Assembly (NCBI GenBank): GCA_014379305.1
Contig: JACMMB010000180.1
Coordinates: 1-10,190, forward strand
Length of the DNA: 10,190 nucleotides
Reading direction: 5' to 3'
Source of the DNA: Akkermansiaceae bacterium
GTDB taxonomy: Bacteria > Verrucomicrobiota > Verrucomicrobiia > Verrucomicrobiales > Akkermansiaceae
Shown: positions 1-5,974 of the stretch, piece by piece
Layout of the letters: every line of letters starts with the position of its first letter
How positions within the stretch are numbered: position 1 is the first letter of the stretch
Notes under the pieces: model-generated
The model's database searches: none
What the model was told of the DNA's origin: nothing
Seen by the model: the letters and a program-made list of their open reading frames with translations, nothing else
Translations under genes and position numbers: made by a program

Positions 1-279
1 ATCCGGCCCGCCAAGCTCGGCATGAAGAACTGGATGTTCTTCGGCAGTCTCGAAGCCGGTTCGAACAACGCCCTCATTTACACCCTGCTGGCCAACTGCC
101 GCGCCCAGGACCTCGATCCCGAGGACTACCTTGTCGAAGTGATCAAGCGCCTGCCGCCCAACGCCACCCCTGAGCAAGCCGCCGCGCTGACCCCCGCCCG
201 CACATCGCCGATGAGCGCAGGACCGCGGCTGAAAGCGCAGCCTAACCTTCGTTCCGCCACGGCGAGTTTGACGGGCTGA
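1..279 (+). CDS. IS66-family transposase (TnpC), C-terminal fragment
   Basis: Frame 1 is open from the first base and ends at TGA 277-279, giving 92 codons of a protein that begins outside the window. The fragment starts IRPAKLGMKNWMFFGS and continues GSNNALIYTLLANC, DPEDYLVEVIKRLP and NATPEQAAALTP. This order is typical of the C-terminal end of IS66 DDE transposases, just past the catalytic core. Full-length proteins of this family are about 500 aa, so most of the gene, including the DDE residues, lies to the left and cannot be checked. The last ~25 residues (after TPARTS) are low-complexity and less typical. The protein would catalyse transposition of the element whose right end follows at about 294. 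Assignment is by recognised family sequence, not by a search. Confidence 0.9.
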   Translation: MRPAKLGMKNWMFFGSLEAGSNNALIYTLLANCRAQDLDPEDYLVEVIKRLPPNATPEQAAALTPARTSPMSAGPRLKAQPNLRSATASLTG

Positions 280-294
280 ATTTAGGACGCTTAC
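1..294 (+). mobile_element. IS66-family insertion sequence, right end
   Basis: After the transposase stop the sequence reads TTTAGGACGCTTAC, ending at 294. On the other strand this begins GTAAGCG, the usual start of IS66-family terminal inverted repeats, so position 294 is the likely right tip. IS66 elements duplicate 8 bp of target, so 295-302 (GTTGTTTA) would be one copy of the duplication. The left end is outside the window, so neither the matching inverted repeat nor the second duplication can be confirmed. Confidence 0.7.
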
Positions 295-818
295 GTTGTT
301 TAATGTGCTAACCTCATTTAACGAACTCGAGGAAGTCTCTCACCATCACGAGTAAAGTCACCATTACCTTCAAACTCAAAGGTAGCGGAACTGCCGTTTT
401 CCAGAACTACACTGATCACCCCGCTACAAATGCTGTATGTGCCCACAAAACCGGGTGCATGTTGCGGCGGTTTCGTATCTCGGGCTCGATACTCCTTTTG
501 GCCTTGTTTGCTTTGGTCACTTCTTCCCAATCAATATTACTCCACCAAGGGTTATTGGAGCAGTTTCTGAAACCTCCAATCCCACGATACCAGCTGTATT
601 GTTGCGCCTTCTCAGAAGGACGCCGGCCCGATTTTCTCGCCGCCTCGCCATTTCCGGGAGTTCGACGATCCAATGGTTGAGTGGACTTTCTGGGCATGCG
701 AAAGCCTATTTATTGAATTCGCCCAAATACGAGCGCCAAAACGGGACTCCCCACGACCGACGGGCCTGGTTCGAGATTTGAAAAGTGAGGACAGGCGCTT
801 TTCACCTCCAACAAAAAA
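295..818. other. About 520 bp without a convincing gene
   Basis: No reading frame here has clear family identity. The only suggestive signal is on the minus strand. One frame (697 down to 416) has a plausible stretch NPWWSNIDWEEVTKANKAK, and another (530 down to 318) has a plausible C-terminus SVVLENGSSATFEFEGNGDF ending at 318. A single frameshift around 480-530 would join them into one protein of roughly 120 aa, so this may be a decayed gene. No ribosome binding site is visible before the minus-strand ATG at 697, and I recognise no family. Confidence 0.25.
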
Positions 819-836
819 GGGAGCCTTTCGGCTCCC
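813..836 (-). terminator. Intrinsic terminator downstream of the tRNA-Tyr remnant
   Basis: GGGAGCC (819-825), loop TTTC, GGCTCCC (830-836) form a perfect 7-bp GC-rich stem. Six A residues at 813-818 on the plus strand become a U-tract on the minus strand, so the signal terminates leftward transcription. It lies 21 bp beyond the CCA end of the minus-strand tRNA-Tyr fragment. It is best explained as the native terminator of that tRNA gene, which would make the left side of the fragment the original chromosomal flank. Confidence 0.8.
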
Positions 837-856
837 CAAGTCGTTGACTTTGAAAA

Positions 857-912
857 TGGTGGGTAGAGATGGATTCGAACCAACGTAAGCTTTCGCTAGC
901 AGATTTACAGTC
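857..912 (-). other. tRNA-Tyr(GTA) 3' half, probable integration (att) site
   Basis: Read on the minus strand from 912 to 857, this begins GACTGTAAATCTGC, an anticodon loop with GTA. A long class II variable arm with stem TAGC/GCTT around GAAA follows, then a T loop TTCGAAT, then acceptor strand TCTACCC-A-CCA with encoded CCA. The D arm and 5' acceptor strand (expected GGGTAGA) are absent, and sequence upstream of the anticodon stem is unrelated. One T-stem pair is T-T mismatched, consistent with decay of a non-functional copy. A tyrosine recombinase gene starts about 70 bp away on the interrupted side. Such enzymes commonly recombine in tRNA anticodon or T arms, so this is read as the attachment site scar. 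Confidence 0.75.
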
Positions 913-934
913 TTCGAGGGTAGGGCCATTTTCA

Positions 935-959
935 ATGTATTTATACATTTTTTATACAT
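935..959. promoter_or_regulatory. TTTATACAT direct repeats before the integrase, possible promoter/operator or arm sites
   Basis: TTTATACAT occurs at 940-948 and 951-959, spaced 11 bp apart (about one helical turn). The first copy also lies inside the inverted repeat ATGTAT-TT-ATACAT (935-948). The second contains TATACA (953-958), a plausible -10 element with a weak TTCAAT (931-936) 16 bp upstream. The position between the tRNA core and the integrase start suits integrase arm binding, a repressor operator, or both. Which of these applies is inference. Confidence 0.35.
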
Positions 960-980
960 GAGGCTTTCCAAGCGTCAACT

Positions 981-2282
981 TTGTTTTACCCTGCGCAAAT
1001 GAAGGAGGTCGTTTTTAAGGAGCAGACAAATGGTTCGTTGCGGGGATCTTGGGTAGATTCATCGACTCGTAAACGACGATTTAAGGTCGTTCAGAAACAA
1101 TCAGAAGCGGATGCCTGGAATCGGGAGCGGAAAGCGTCTCATGCCGCCCATGGCCGCTTGGCGGACTCACTGGATACAACCCGTGTAGGCACTTGGTCCA
1201 AGCTAGACGACGCGCTGGCTGAACTGGATACATCGCTCGTTACAGTAGCCGAAGAGGCACTGAAGCGCCTACGCGCCGTGAAACGGGTGGGAACCGCATC
1301 CGAGTGCCTCAAGCTCTTTCTGGCAGCGAAAACACGGGCTGATAATGCGCCGCGGTACGTGGCAGATCTGCGGAAAAAGGTAAATTCTTTCTTGGCGACA
1401 CTTCCCAAAGGAGATGAAACCCCGATGCGAGATATTACCACTGCTGACATCAAAAAACACCTGGACAATTTGACAACGGGCCAAGCGGACCGCCAAAACC
1501 ATGAAAGGAACATTGGCGGCTGGATCCGCTGGGCTGTCTTTAGCGGCTGGACTGGAATCAGCATGCCTGAAAAACCACCGAAGAGTAAAGGGACTGGCAT
1601 GCAGAAGCAGAAAGGCGTTGCCAAGACCTATTCTGCCCATGAGATCGCCTTGCTGCTCAAGGCCGCTGTGAAGAGTGAAGATTGGCCGGTTCTGGCATTT
1701 CTGTGCATCGGCCTCTTCGCCGGGATACGACCTGAATCAGAATTTTATAAGCGAATCAATTCCGAAGGGAAAAAGAAAACCGTTTGGCTGGACTGGGGGA
1801 ATATCCACCGTGAGGGCGTCGAGATTTCGGCGGAGTTATCGAAAACCAACACCCCCCGCGTCGTCCCTTTGCGGCCCATTTTGCAGACATGGATCGGCTA
1901 TATCCGTGAACGATCAGGTGGCACTCTCTCCGGTCCGGTGACGTATTCCGAGTTCATTAAAAACTTCGGCAAATGGAAAAAGATCCATTTGCCGAAAGGG
2001 ATGAAATGGCACCAAGACATCATCCGGCATTGCTTTGGAACTTACCGCCTCTGCGTGCTCAAATCCGTTTCGGAGGTTGCGCGTGAGATGGGAAACAGCC
2101 CATCCGTGGTTGAGGGACATTATTGGAACTGGACCGTAAAACAGGATGAAGCGGATACTTTCTGGCAGCTAACTCCTGAAATAGTTTTATCGGGTGGAAC
2201 ACGAGCCGCAATCGCTTCATGCGTTTCCTTAAAGCCTGCGAGCTCCACCAGCGACAATAAGCGGCCTACGCCGAGGGCCTGA
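981..2282 (+). CDS. Tyrosine recombinase (phage-type site-specific integrase)
   Basis: This would cut and rejoin DNA at a tRNA att site. The protein is 433 codons from a TTG at 981. ATG 999 (codon 7) is an equally likely start, giving 427 aa, and no clear Shine-Dalgarno precedes either. Residues 1-60 resemble an arm-binding region, residues ~105-190 look like the SAM-like core-binding domain, and ~215-400 are the catalytic domain. Visible catalytic positions are R250 (FAGIRPES), K288 (ELSKTNTPRVVPL), R349 followed by H350 (DIIRHCFGTY), and nucleophile Y381 (GNSPSVVEGHYWNW). The usual His of HxxR is Asp346; I recall D or N at this position in integrases of this subgroup. The C-terminal tail after 400 is low-complexity. 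The gene lies beside the tRNA-Tyr 3' half and upstream of an excisionase-like gene. Confidence 0.93.
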   Translation: MFYPAQMKEVVFKEQTNGSLRGSWVDSSTRKRRFKVVQKQSEADAWNRERKASHAAHGRLADSLDTTRVGTWSKLDDALAELDTSLVTVAEEALKRLRAVKRVGTASECLKLFLAAKTRADNAPRYVADLRKKVNSFLATLPKGDETPMRDITTADIKKHLDNLTTGQADRQNHERNIGGWIRWAVFSGWTGISMPEKPPKSKGTGMQKQKGVAKTYSAHEIALLLKAAVKSEDWPVLAFLCIGLFAGIRPESEFYKRINSEGKKKTVWLDWGNIHREGVEISAELSKTNTPRVVPLRPILQTWIGYIRERSGGTLSGPVTYSEFIKNFGKWKKIHLPKGMKWHQDIIRHCFGTYRLCVLKSVSEVAREMGNSPSVVEGHYWNWTVKQDEADTFWQLTPEIVLSGGTRAAIASCVSLKPASSTSDNKRPTPRA

Positions 2283-2656
2283 TCTAAACAGACGTTCCCT
2301 GATTCTGGAGGTACACACCTAACCTGGGGTCCGACTGGCTGACACACGTCTGTTCGTTACTCCGTGTAAGAGCCATGCACTCCTCTGGCCCCTGATCGGC
2401 CAACGGCAGAAATCCATGTGATTTTGCCTAAACATCAATTTTTGCAAAATAGTTCTTGCGTTAATTGCGCCATGCGGCACCATGCCCTCGAAGTCCTTCG
2501 TCGAGAAGGACCCGCCCTCCCCGCTGTGGCAAGTGGAATGGGACGACGCCGGTTAGCGAAAGCGTGGGGGCAAATTCCCCCTTAGAACTGGTGCCCCTGC
2601 GGAAGCGGTAGGGGTTAAAGGGATACGAGTGTCGATGCCGCAAAACGACACTCAAA
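2283..2656. other. Intergenic leader between integrase and excisionase-like gene, hairpin-rich
   Basis: No gene is convincing in these 374 bp. Several inverted repeats are present. AACAGACG (2287-2294) pairs with CGTCTGTT (2347-2354), GTCCTTC (2493-2499) pairs with GAAGGAC (2505-2511), and GGGGG (2566-2570) pairs with CCCCC (2577-2581). An 8-bp perfect repeat before the next start codon is listed separately. None has a following U-tract, so none is a clear terminator. They could be recombinase or Xis binding sites of the element, or RNA structure in the xis leader. Confidence 0.4.
2627..2653 (+). promoter_or_regulatory. Perfect 8-bp inverted repeat abutting the xis-like start codon
   Basis: GAGTGTCG (2627-2634) and CGACACTC (2646-2653) are perfect inverted complements around an 11-nt loop. 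The right arm ends 3 nt before ATG 2657. In RNA the hairpin would occupy the place of the ribosome binding site, and no Shine-Dalgarno is visible elsewhere. As DNA it could be an operator. Either way it is well placed to control expression of the excisionase-like gene. Confidence 0.45.
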
Positions 2657-2860
2657 ATGTATTACCCCAAACCAATTCCACCACCACCTCAAGAACTCTG
2701 CCGGAAAGATTCAGCTATCCGACTTGGAGTCTGTATCCGTACGTTCGCAAATTTTTGCGCTCAAGGACTCATTACGCCAATCCGTTACGTTGGACGTTCT
2801 CCGCGATTTTGCGTGAGGCAACTCGATGATTTAGGGCGCGGTAAAGGAGGGAGACCTTAA
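2657..2860 (+). CDS. Excisionase-like small HTH DNA-binding protein
   Basis: This 67-aa protein matches the winged-helix HTH_17/excisionase pattern. It has a conserved leader LCRKDSAIRLGV, then the recognition segment IRTFANFCAQGLI, then the wing ITPIRYVGRSPRFCVRQLDDL, and a basic tail GKGGRP. The family consensus is roughly (EA)A..LGVS.RT...L...G.I..IR.GR..RF....LD. The first ~13 residues are a proline-rich leader (PKPIPPPP) not typical of the family. ATG 2657 is the only start after the upstream in-frame stop (TAG 2609-2611). Proteins of this kind act as recombination directionality factors or regulators, bending DNA to favour excision. The position 375 bp after a tyrosine recombinase on the same strand supports that role. 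Cys residues at usually Ser/Arg positions (GVCIRT) are unusual but not disqualifying. Confidence 0.7.
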   Translation: MYYPKPIPPPPQELCRKDSAIRLGVCIRTFANFCAQGLITPIRYVGRSPRFCVRQLDDLGRGKGGRP

Positions 2861-2872
2861 CTGCATCTCTCC

Positions 2873-2897
2873 ATCCTATCTTATCCTATCCTATCTA
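2873..2897. repeat. Pentanucleotide tandem repeat (ATCCT)x5, imperfect
   Basis: Five consecutive pentamers read ATCCT-ATCTT-ATCCT-ATCCT-ATCTA, starting 13 bp after the stop of the excisionase-like gene. This is a short microsatellite that could vary in copy number by slippage. It lies between genes and no function is evident. Confidence 0.6.
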
Positions 2898-2942
2898 CTG
2901 CACTTTTTGTGGTAAATAGCCTTTCGAGCCGCTACCTCATCC

Positions 2943-2956
2943 CGATTTCGAAATCG
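2943..2956. promoter_or_regulatory. 14-bp perfect palindrome upstream of the cargo gene
   Basis: CGATTTCGAAATCG is a perfect 14-bp palindrome about 100 bp before ATG 3059. A TATGAT hexamer at 2991-2996 could be the -10 element of the downstream gene, although no good -35 is spaced before it. The palindrome would suit a dimeric repressor. It also contains TTCGAAATC, which is identical to the start of the tRNA-Ser fragment at 4143-4151. Confidence 0.4.
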
Positions 2957-3058
2957 TGGGTCTGGCGAATTTTGCCATAAGGATTCCGGTTATGATGGAG
3001 GAAAGTTCAGTGAAAAGCCCCTTCAGTTGTACGGCAAAAAACATCGACGATAAGCACA

Positions 3059-4138
3059 ATGAATCACTCGCACTATTTACTTGGCAACGGAACCGCACGG
3101 ATCGTTTTCACGTCGGAATCAGCCAATGACCCAAGAGGCCAGTATGACATCGGCCGCGTCTACCTTGACAGATGGGGAGAGCTGGATCTTCAGCGGGGAA
3201 TCACCTTGCATCATCGTCTCGGTGGCCAAGTTGCTTACCTTATTGATGTGCTACCTCTGGATTTTGTGATTATTTCAGAGCGCGAAACTGAAGCATCAGA
3301 AGAAAGGTGGGCTTGTTTCAGAATCGGTGAATCCTCGGAGCCGGCCACCTTTGATTGCCCAGTGCCTATTAGTCTGAAAGAGATCTGCCGGCAAATCGAA
3401 ATAAGTCGGACAGAACCTATCCATCGGATCGACCGACTCGATGAATGGCTCAGAGATCGGGCCCTCAATTCTTGTCCTGACTGGTTTGAAATCTCTTTTG
3501 CCGCGCTACTTGCATCTTGGCGCGCCTCCTCGCCGGATCAACTGGTCCAAAACTTTCCCGAACTTGCCACCGATTCTGAGATTGCCCAGTACACCAGCAA
3601 AACGCCCTATAACGCTCTCAGGTTCATCAAGCGCCGACTCTCGGATGCCCAGATAAAAGCCTGCATCAAGGCCAGTCCAAATGGCGCTATCATGTATGCC
3701 TTTTCGCACATGACCAGGCGCCAAATCAGATCCGCCGCCGAGAAATTCCCAGAAGTTTTGCTCAATTATGGCGCGACCGAACTATCACCCAAAATTTTGC
3801 GATTATGCGCCGCGGAAGATCCCGGAATGGCTTTTGACATTCGGTCGAGGATGCCACCCAAGATTAGGGCGACCTTATTAAGTTCCTCATTGCTCGTTCA
3901 CGGAAGTTTATACGATCCAAGACCAAATTCTCTAATTCACCACGAAATCATCGCATCCTTTATTGAATATCCCAAGGAATGGCTCGCCTGCCATGAGAAC
4001 GACTTCGGGCTGCTTCGCGAACGACTCTGGGATTTCGTGGGCCTGAATGTGGATGGTCCGATGATTCAGATGTTCTTGGCAAAATTCTCCAGAGTAAACC
4101 AGGGATTACTTTTCGAATATCTCGCTTTGACAATGTGA
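3059..4138 (+). CDS. Uncharacterised helical-repeat protein, island cargo
   Basis: I do not recognise a family for this 359-aa protein. Residues 1-125 look beta-rich (HYLLGNGTARIVFTS, GQVAYLIDVLPLDFVII). Residues ~165-280 look like about five consecutive helical repeats of 22-25 residues. Examples are DSEIAQYTSKTPYNALRFI, LSDAQIKACIKASPNGAIM, TRRQIRSAAEKFPEVLLNY and LSPKILRLCAAEDPGMAF, with the shared pattern of a polar start, I at position 5-6, and a Pro or Asp-Pro near 14. No signal peptide, membrane segment or catalytic motif is visible, so it is probably cytoplasmic. ATG 3059 is the first usable start after the in-frame TGA at 3011-3013, and the ribosome site is weak. It is the only sizeable cargo between the recombinase and the tRNA-Ser fragment. 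The stop lies about 5 bp from that fragment. A role in defence or host interaction is possible from position alone. Confidence 0.75.
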   Translation: MNHSHYLLGNGTARIVFTSESANDPRGQYDIGRVYLDRWGELDLQRGITLHHRLGGQVAYLIDVLPLDFVIISERETEASEERWACFRIGESSEPATFDCPVPISLKEICRQIEISRTEPIHRIDRLDEWLRDRALNSCPDWFEISFAALLASWRASSPDQLVQNFPELATDSEIAQYTSKTPYNALRFIKRRLSDAQIKACIKASPNGAIMYAFSHMTRRQIRSAAEKFPEVLLNYGATELSPKILRLCAAEDPGMAFDIRSRMPPKIRATLLSSSLLVHGSLYDPRPNSLIHHEIIASFIEYPKEWLACHENDFGLLRERLWDFVGLNVDGPMIQMFLAKFSRVNQGLLFEYLALTM

Positions 4139-4142
4139 CGAA

Positions 4143-4200
4143 TTCGAAATCAGACGTGGGGTAATACTCACCGTGGGTTCAAATCCCACACTCTCCGCCA
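4143..4200 (+). other. tRNA-Ser(CGA) 3' half, second probable att site
   Basis: The sequence starts TTCGAAATC, an anticodon loop with CGA, and runs into a class II variable arm: GTGGG and CTCAC (one G-T pair) around GTAATA. T arm GTGGG-TTCAAAT-CCCAC is perfect, and the acceptor strand ACTCTCC-G-CCA with encoded CCA ends at 4200. The long variable arm, anticodon and G discriminator fit tRNA-Ser. The 5' half is missing, and the preceding bases do not pair as an anticodon stem. The stop of the cargo gene lies just upstream. No terminator follows. It is read as the scar of a tRNA-targeted integration at the right edge of the island. Confidence 0.7.
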
Positions 4201-4980
4201 TATTCCATAAGGGTTTGAGCGCCTTCTGAGTCTAGCGAAAAGCCTAGCAGGAAAAAAGGTCACTCACCCTTGTCTCACCAAATTCGGTATTGAGGTTGCA
4301 CGTCCAGTTGTACCCTCGAAAGCAACACTCCTCCACAACTGCGATGGCCGGAGATCCAGCGCCTTGACAGTTTAACGGCGGTGCTCATGGAAATTCGATA
4401 AAGCCGCCCCCTCTGTCGCACAGGGGCGATCCTATGGACGCTCAAATCCTGTTGCGCCAATCTGAGGTGCGCTAGATTTCTGGACCGGAAAGCATCAGAA
4501 TCCGCCTTTTAACACCACATCGTTTGCCGCCCGAAACTGGCGACATAAGACCCACCACCACAGCGGTTTCGTTACAGGAATAACGTCACCGCATCGTTTC
4601 CGGCCCGAAAGCCGACCCGAACCCTCTCCGACCTACTACAGATGAGGTCAAAAAGAGGGCATAACCGTGCAGGAGACGATTATGTAATTGGTTGGCAAGA
4701 TAGCATGCACCAACGTTTATGCATCCTTGCCCCGTGGAACACCCTCATATCACCCTGATCATCCAACTCCGCGGATTCCTGGGTTCTTTCGCCACCTCCT
4801 ACTGTCCACCCTGCCGCTTTCGGCCTGACGGTCTAGCTATGGTTTTCCTGCTGGTCGGGGATAGGTGTCCTTTCACCCCCAGTCTGCGTGCCGCGCGTCC
4901 TGACGAACGACTTGGCAACTTGCTGGGGGCAGGAGGGCGGAGGCGCTTAGCCGCTGACTCCTATTTGCGTGACACGTCAT
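4201..4980. other. About 780 bp non-coding stretch
   Basis: No reading frame here has believable protein character. A near-repeat, CATCGTTTGCCGCCCGAAA (4518-4536) and CATCGTTTCCGGCCCGAAA (4592-4610), lies 74 bp apart. A TTGACA hexamer at 4364-4369 lacks a matching -10. CCCC-CTGT and ACAG-GGGG arms around 4407-4428 can form a bulged hairpin. From about 4780 the base composition becomes more GC-rich, and motifs such as CCTGACGGTCT (about 4824) begin that recur at about 5137, marking the start of the repeat region. Confidence 0.5.
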
Positions 4981-5020
4981 CACCATCCGAGGGTGGACCA
5001 AAGGTCCGAAGGAAACCTTC
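4981..5020 (+). repeat. Cluster of short back-to-back hairpins
   Basis: CACC/GGTG (4981-4984/4992-4995), GGACC-AAA-GGTCC (4995-5007) and GAAGG-AAA-CCTTC (5008-5020) follow each other without spacing. The last two are perfect 5-bp stems with identical AAA loops. A further perfect hairpin GCCAACC-AA-GGTTGGC lies at 5164-5179. The arrangement suggests a structured transcript or a hairpin-based repeat element, and no protein is encoded here. Confidence 0.5.
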
Positions 5021-5324
5021 CCTCTGAGTGGACGCCAGACGACTGATGGTCGCTCGTCTTGTGGCGTGCCCGCCCGCACCTGCGCCTGCGGTCCTCGCCT
5101 CTTTGCCCGAAGCGGCTGGTGCCCTGTCGCTGCGCCCTGACGGTCTGGCTGGTCACCTGCCGGGCCAACCAAGGTTGGCGATCGGGCTGGAGGCTGCGAG
5201 TCCGCGGCTTGCATTCCTGACTAGGGGAGACGGTGCCCTGTCCACGGCATAGCCGGGTTGGTCAAGTGTCCTTCCCTTCCGGAACGATGTGTGCGCCCGG
5301 TGGCTGCGGGGAATCCTGTGGACC

Positions 5325-5535
5325 CCTGAGTCACCGTGCTGGTCGGTTGCTGGCCGAGGCCACCTTTCCGACTGCGGGTTTCAGAATGGAAGAGGAAGAG
5401 CGGCCCAACCATACTGGGGTCCGTGGCAGTGGAACCTGCCGCCCCGACGAGAAACGCGGGGGAAGACCTGCGCGACTGACAGGGCGTGTCATACAAGCCG
5501 GCCTGTGAGCCGAAGCTGGTGCGGGCTGACGCCCT
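5325..5535 (+). repeat. Dispersed ~210-bp repeat, copy 1
   Basis: This element recurs in the same orientation at 6332-6545. Shared blocks include GAGTCACCGTGCTGGTCGGT at the start, GACTGCGGGTTTCAGAAT in the middle, and GTGTCATACAAGCCGGCCTG and AGCCGAAGCTGGTG at the end. Three adjacent hairpins lie in the core, at 5402-5422 (bulged), 5423-5442 (GTGGCAG/CTGCCGC) and 5443-5460 (CCCG/CGGG). No frame is conserved convincingly as protein. No terminal inverted repeats are visible, which argues against a simple MITE. The 3' end merges into the tandem repeat that begins at 5510. Confidence 0.75.
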
Positions 5536-5780
5536 GCCGCTTCTTTGGCTGACCCGGTGGCTGAGAACCTCACCCAAGAAAACCCTGACCACCCAACTCA
5601 AAGAGTCGGGAGTAGCGTGCCATCTGAGCCGACCCACCAACCGAAGCTGGTGCTGGCTGACACCCTGCCTCCGCTTGTGCTGGCACCGATGGCCGAGAAA
5701 CTTTCACCATCCTGAAAAATCCAGACCACCCGGCTCTGACCGAGCCGGGATAGCCAGTGCCATCTAAGCCGACCCATCAA
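5510..5780 (+). repeat. Degenerate tandem repeat, 131-bp and 140-bp units
   Basis: Unit A (5510-5640) and unit B (5641-5780) both begin CCGAAGCTGGTG and end with GCCGACCCAYCAA. A partial third unit starts CCGAAGCTGGCACGG at 5781. Within each unit a stem is placed identically before GTGCCATCT. Unit A has CCCAACTC (5592-5599) with GAGTCGGG (5603-5610), and unit B has CCCGGCTC (5729-5736) with GAGCCGGG (5742-5749). The pair A5596-T5606 is replaced by G5733-C5745, a compensatory change that supports selection on structure. Copy 1 of the dispersed repeat overlaps the start of unit A. Confidence 0.7.
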
Positions 5781-5974
5781 CCGAAGCTGGCACGGCCTGA
5801 CGGCCTATCACTCCCGAAGCCGGCACTGGAGAAAACAAGATCAGCCCTAGGCAGCTTTCGGTTCCCAGCCCTAAATGGAAAACTCTGATTGGAGAACCAG
5901 CTCGAATCAAAACCCAAGTTGCCGCAGACTCCCCATAAAGAAAGAAGCATACCAACCGCGAGATCTTCCTGAGG

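Noticed and set aside
459..680. Plus-strand frame with a signal-peptide-like start (MLRRFRISGSILLLALFALV)
   Set aside because: The remainder has no protein-like order, there is no ribosome site, and it overlaps other equally weak frames. A chance hydrophobic run is more likely.
1139..1640. Long minus-strand frames opposite the integrase
   Set aside because: They are antisense shadows of a well-supported coding gene, and are Ser/Arg-rich with no family features.
4364..4392. Promoter from TTGACA at 4364
   Set aside because: The hexamer at the right spacing (ATGGAA) is a poor -10, and no gene follows.
4719..5640. Several long frames on both strands in the GC-rich repeat region
   Set aside because: They are composed of repeat sequence rich in Pro, Arg and Gly, overlap one another in several frames, and lack coding character. 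High GC makes stops rare.
5510..5823. CRISPR array
   Set aside because: Units are 131-140 bp, degenerate throughout, and not split into short identical repeats with unique spacers. No cas gene is present.
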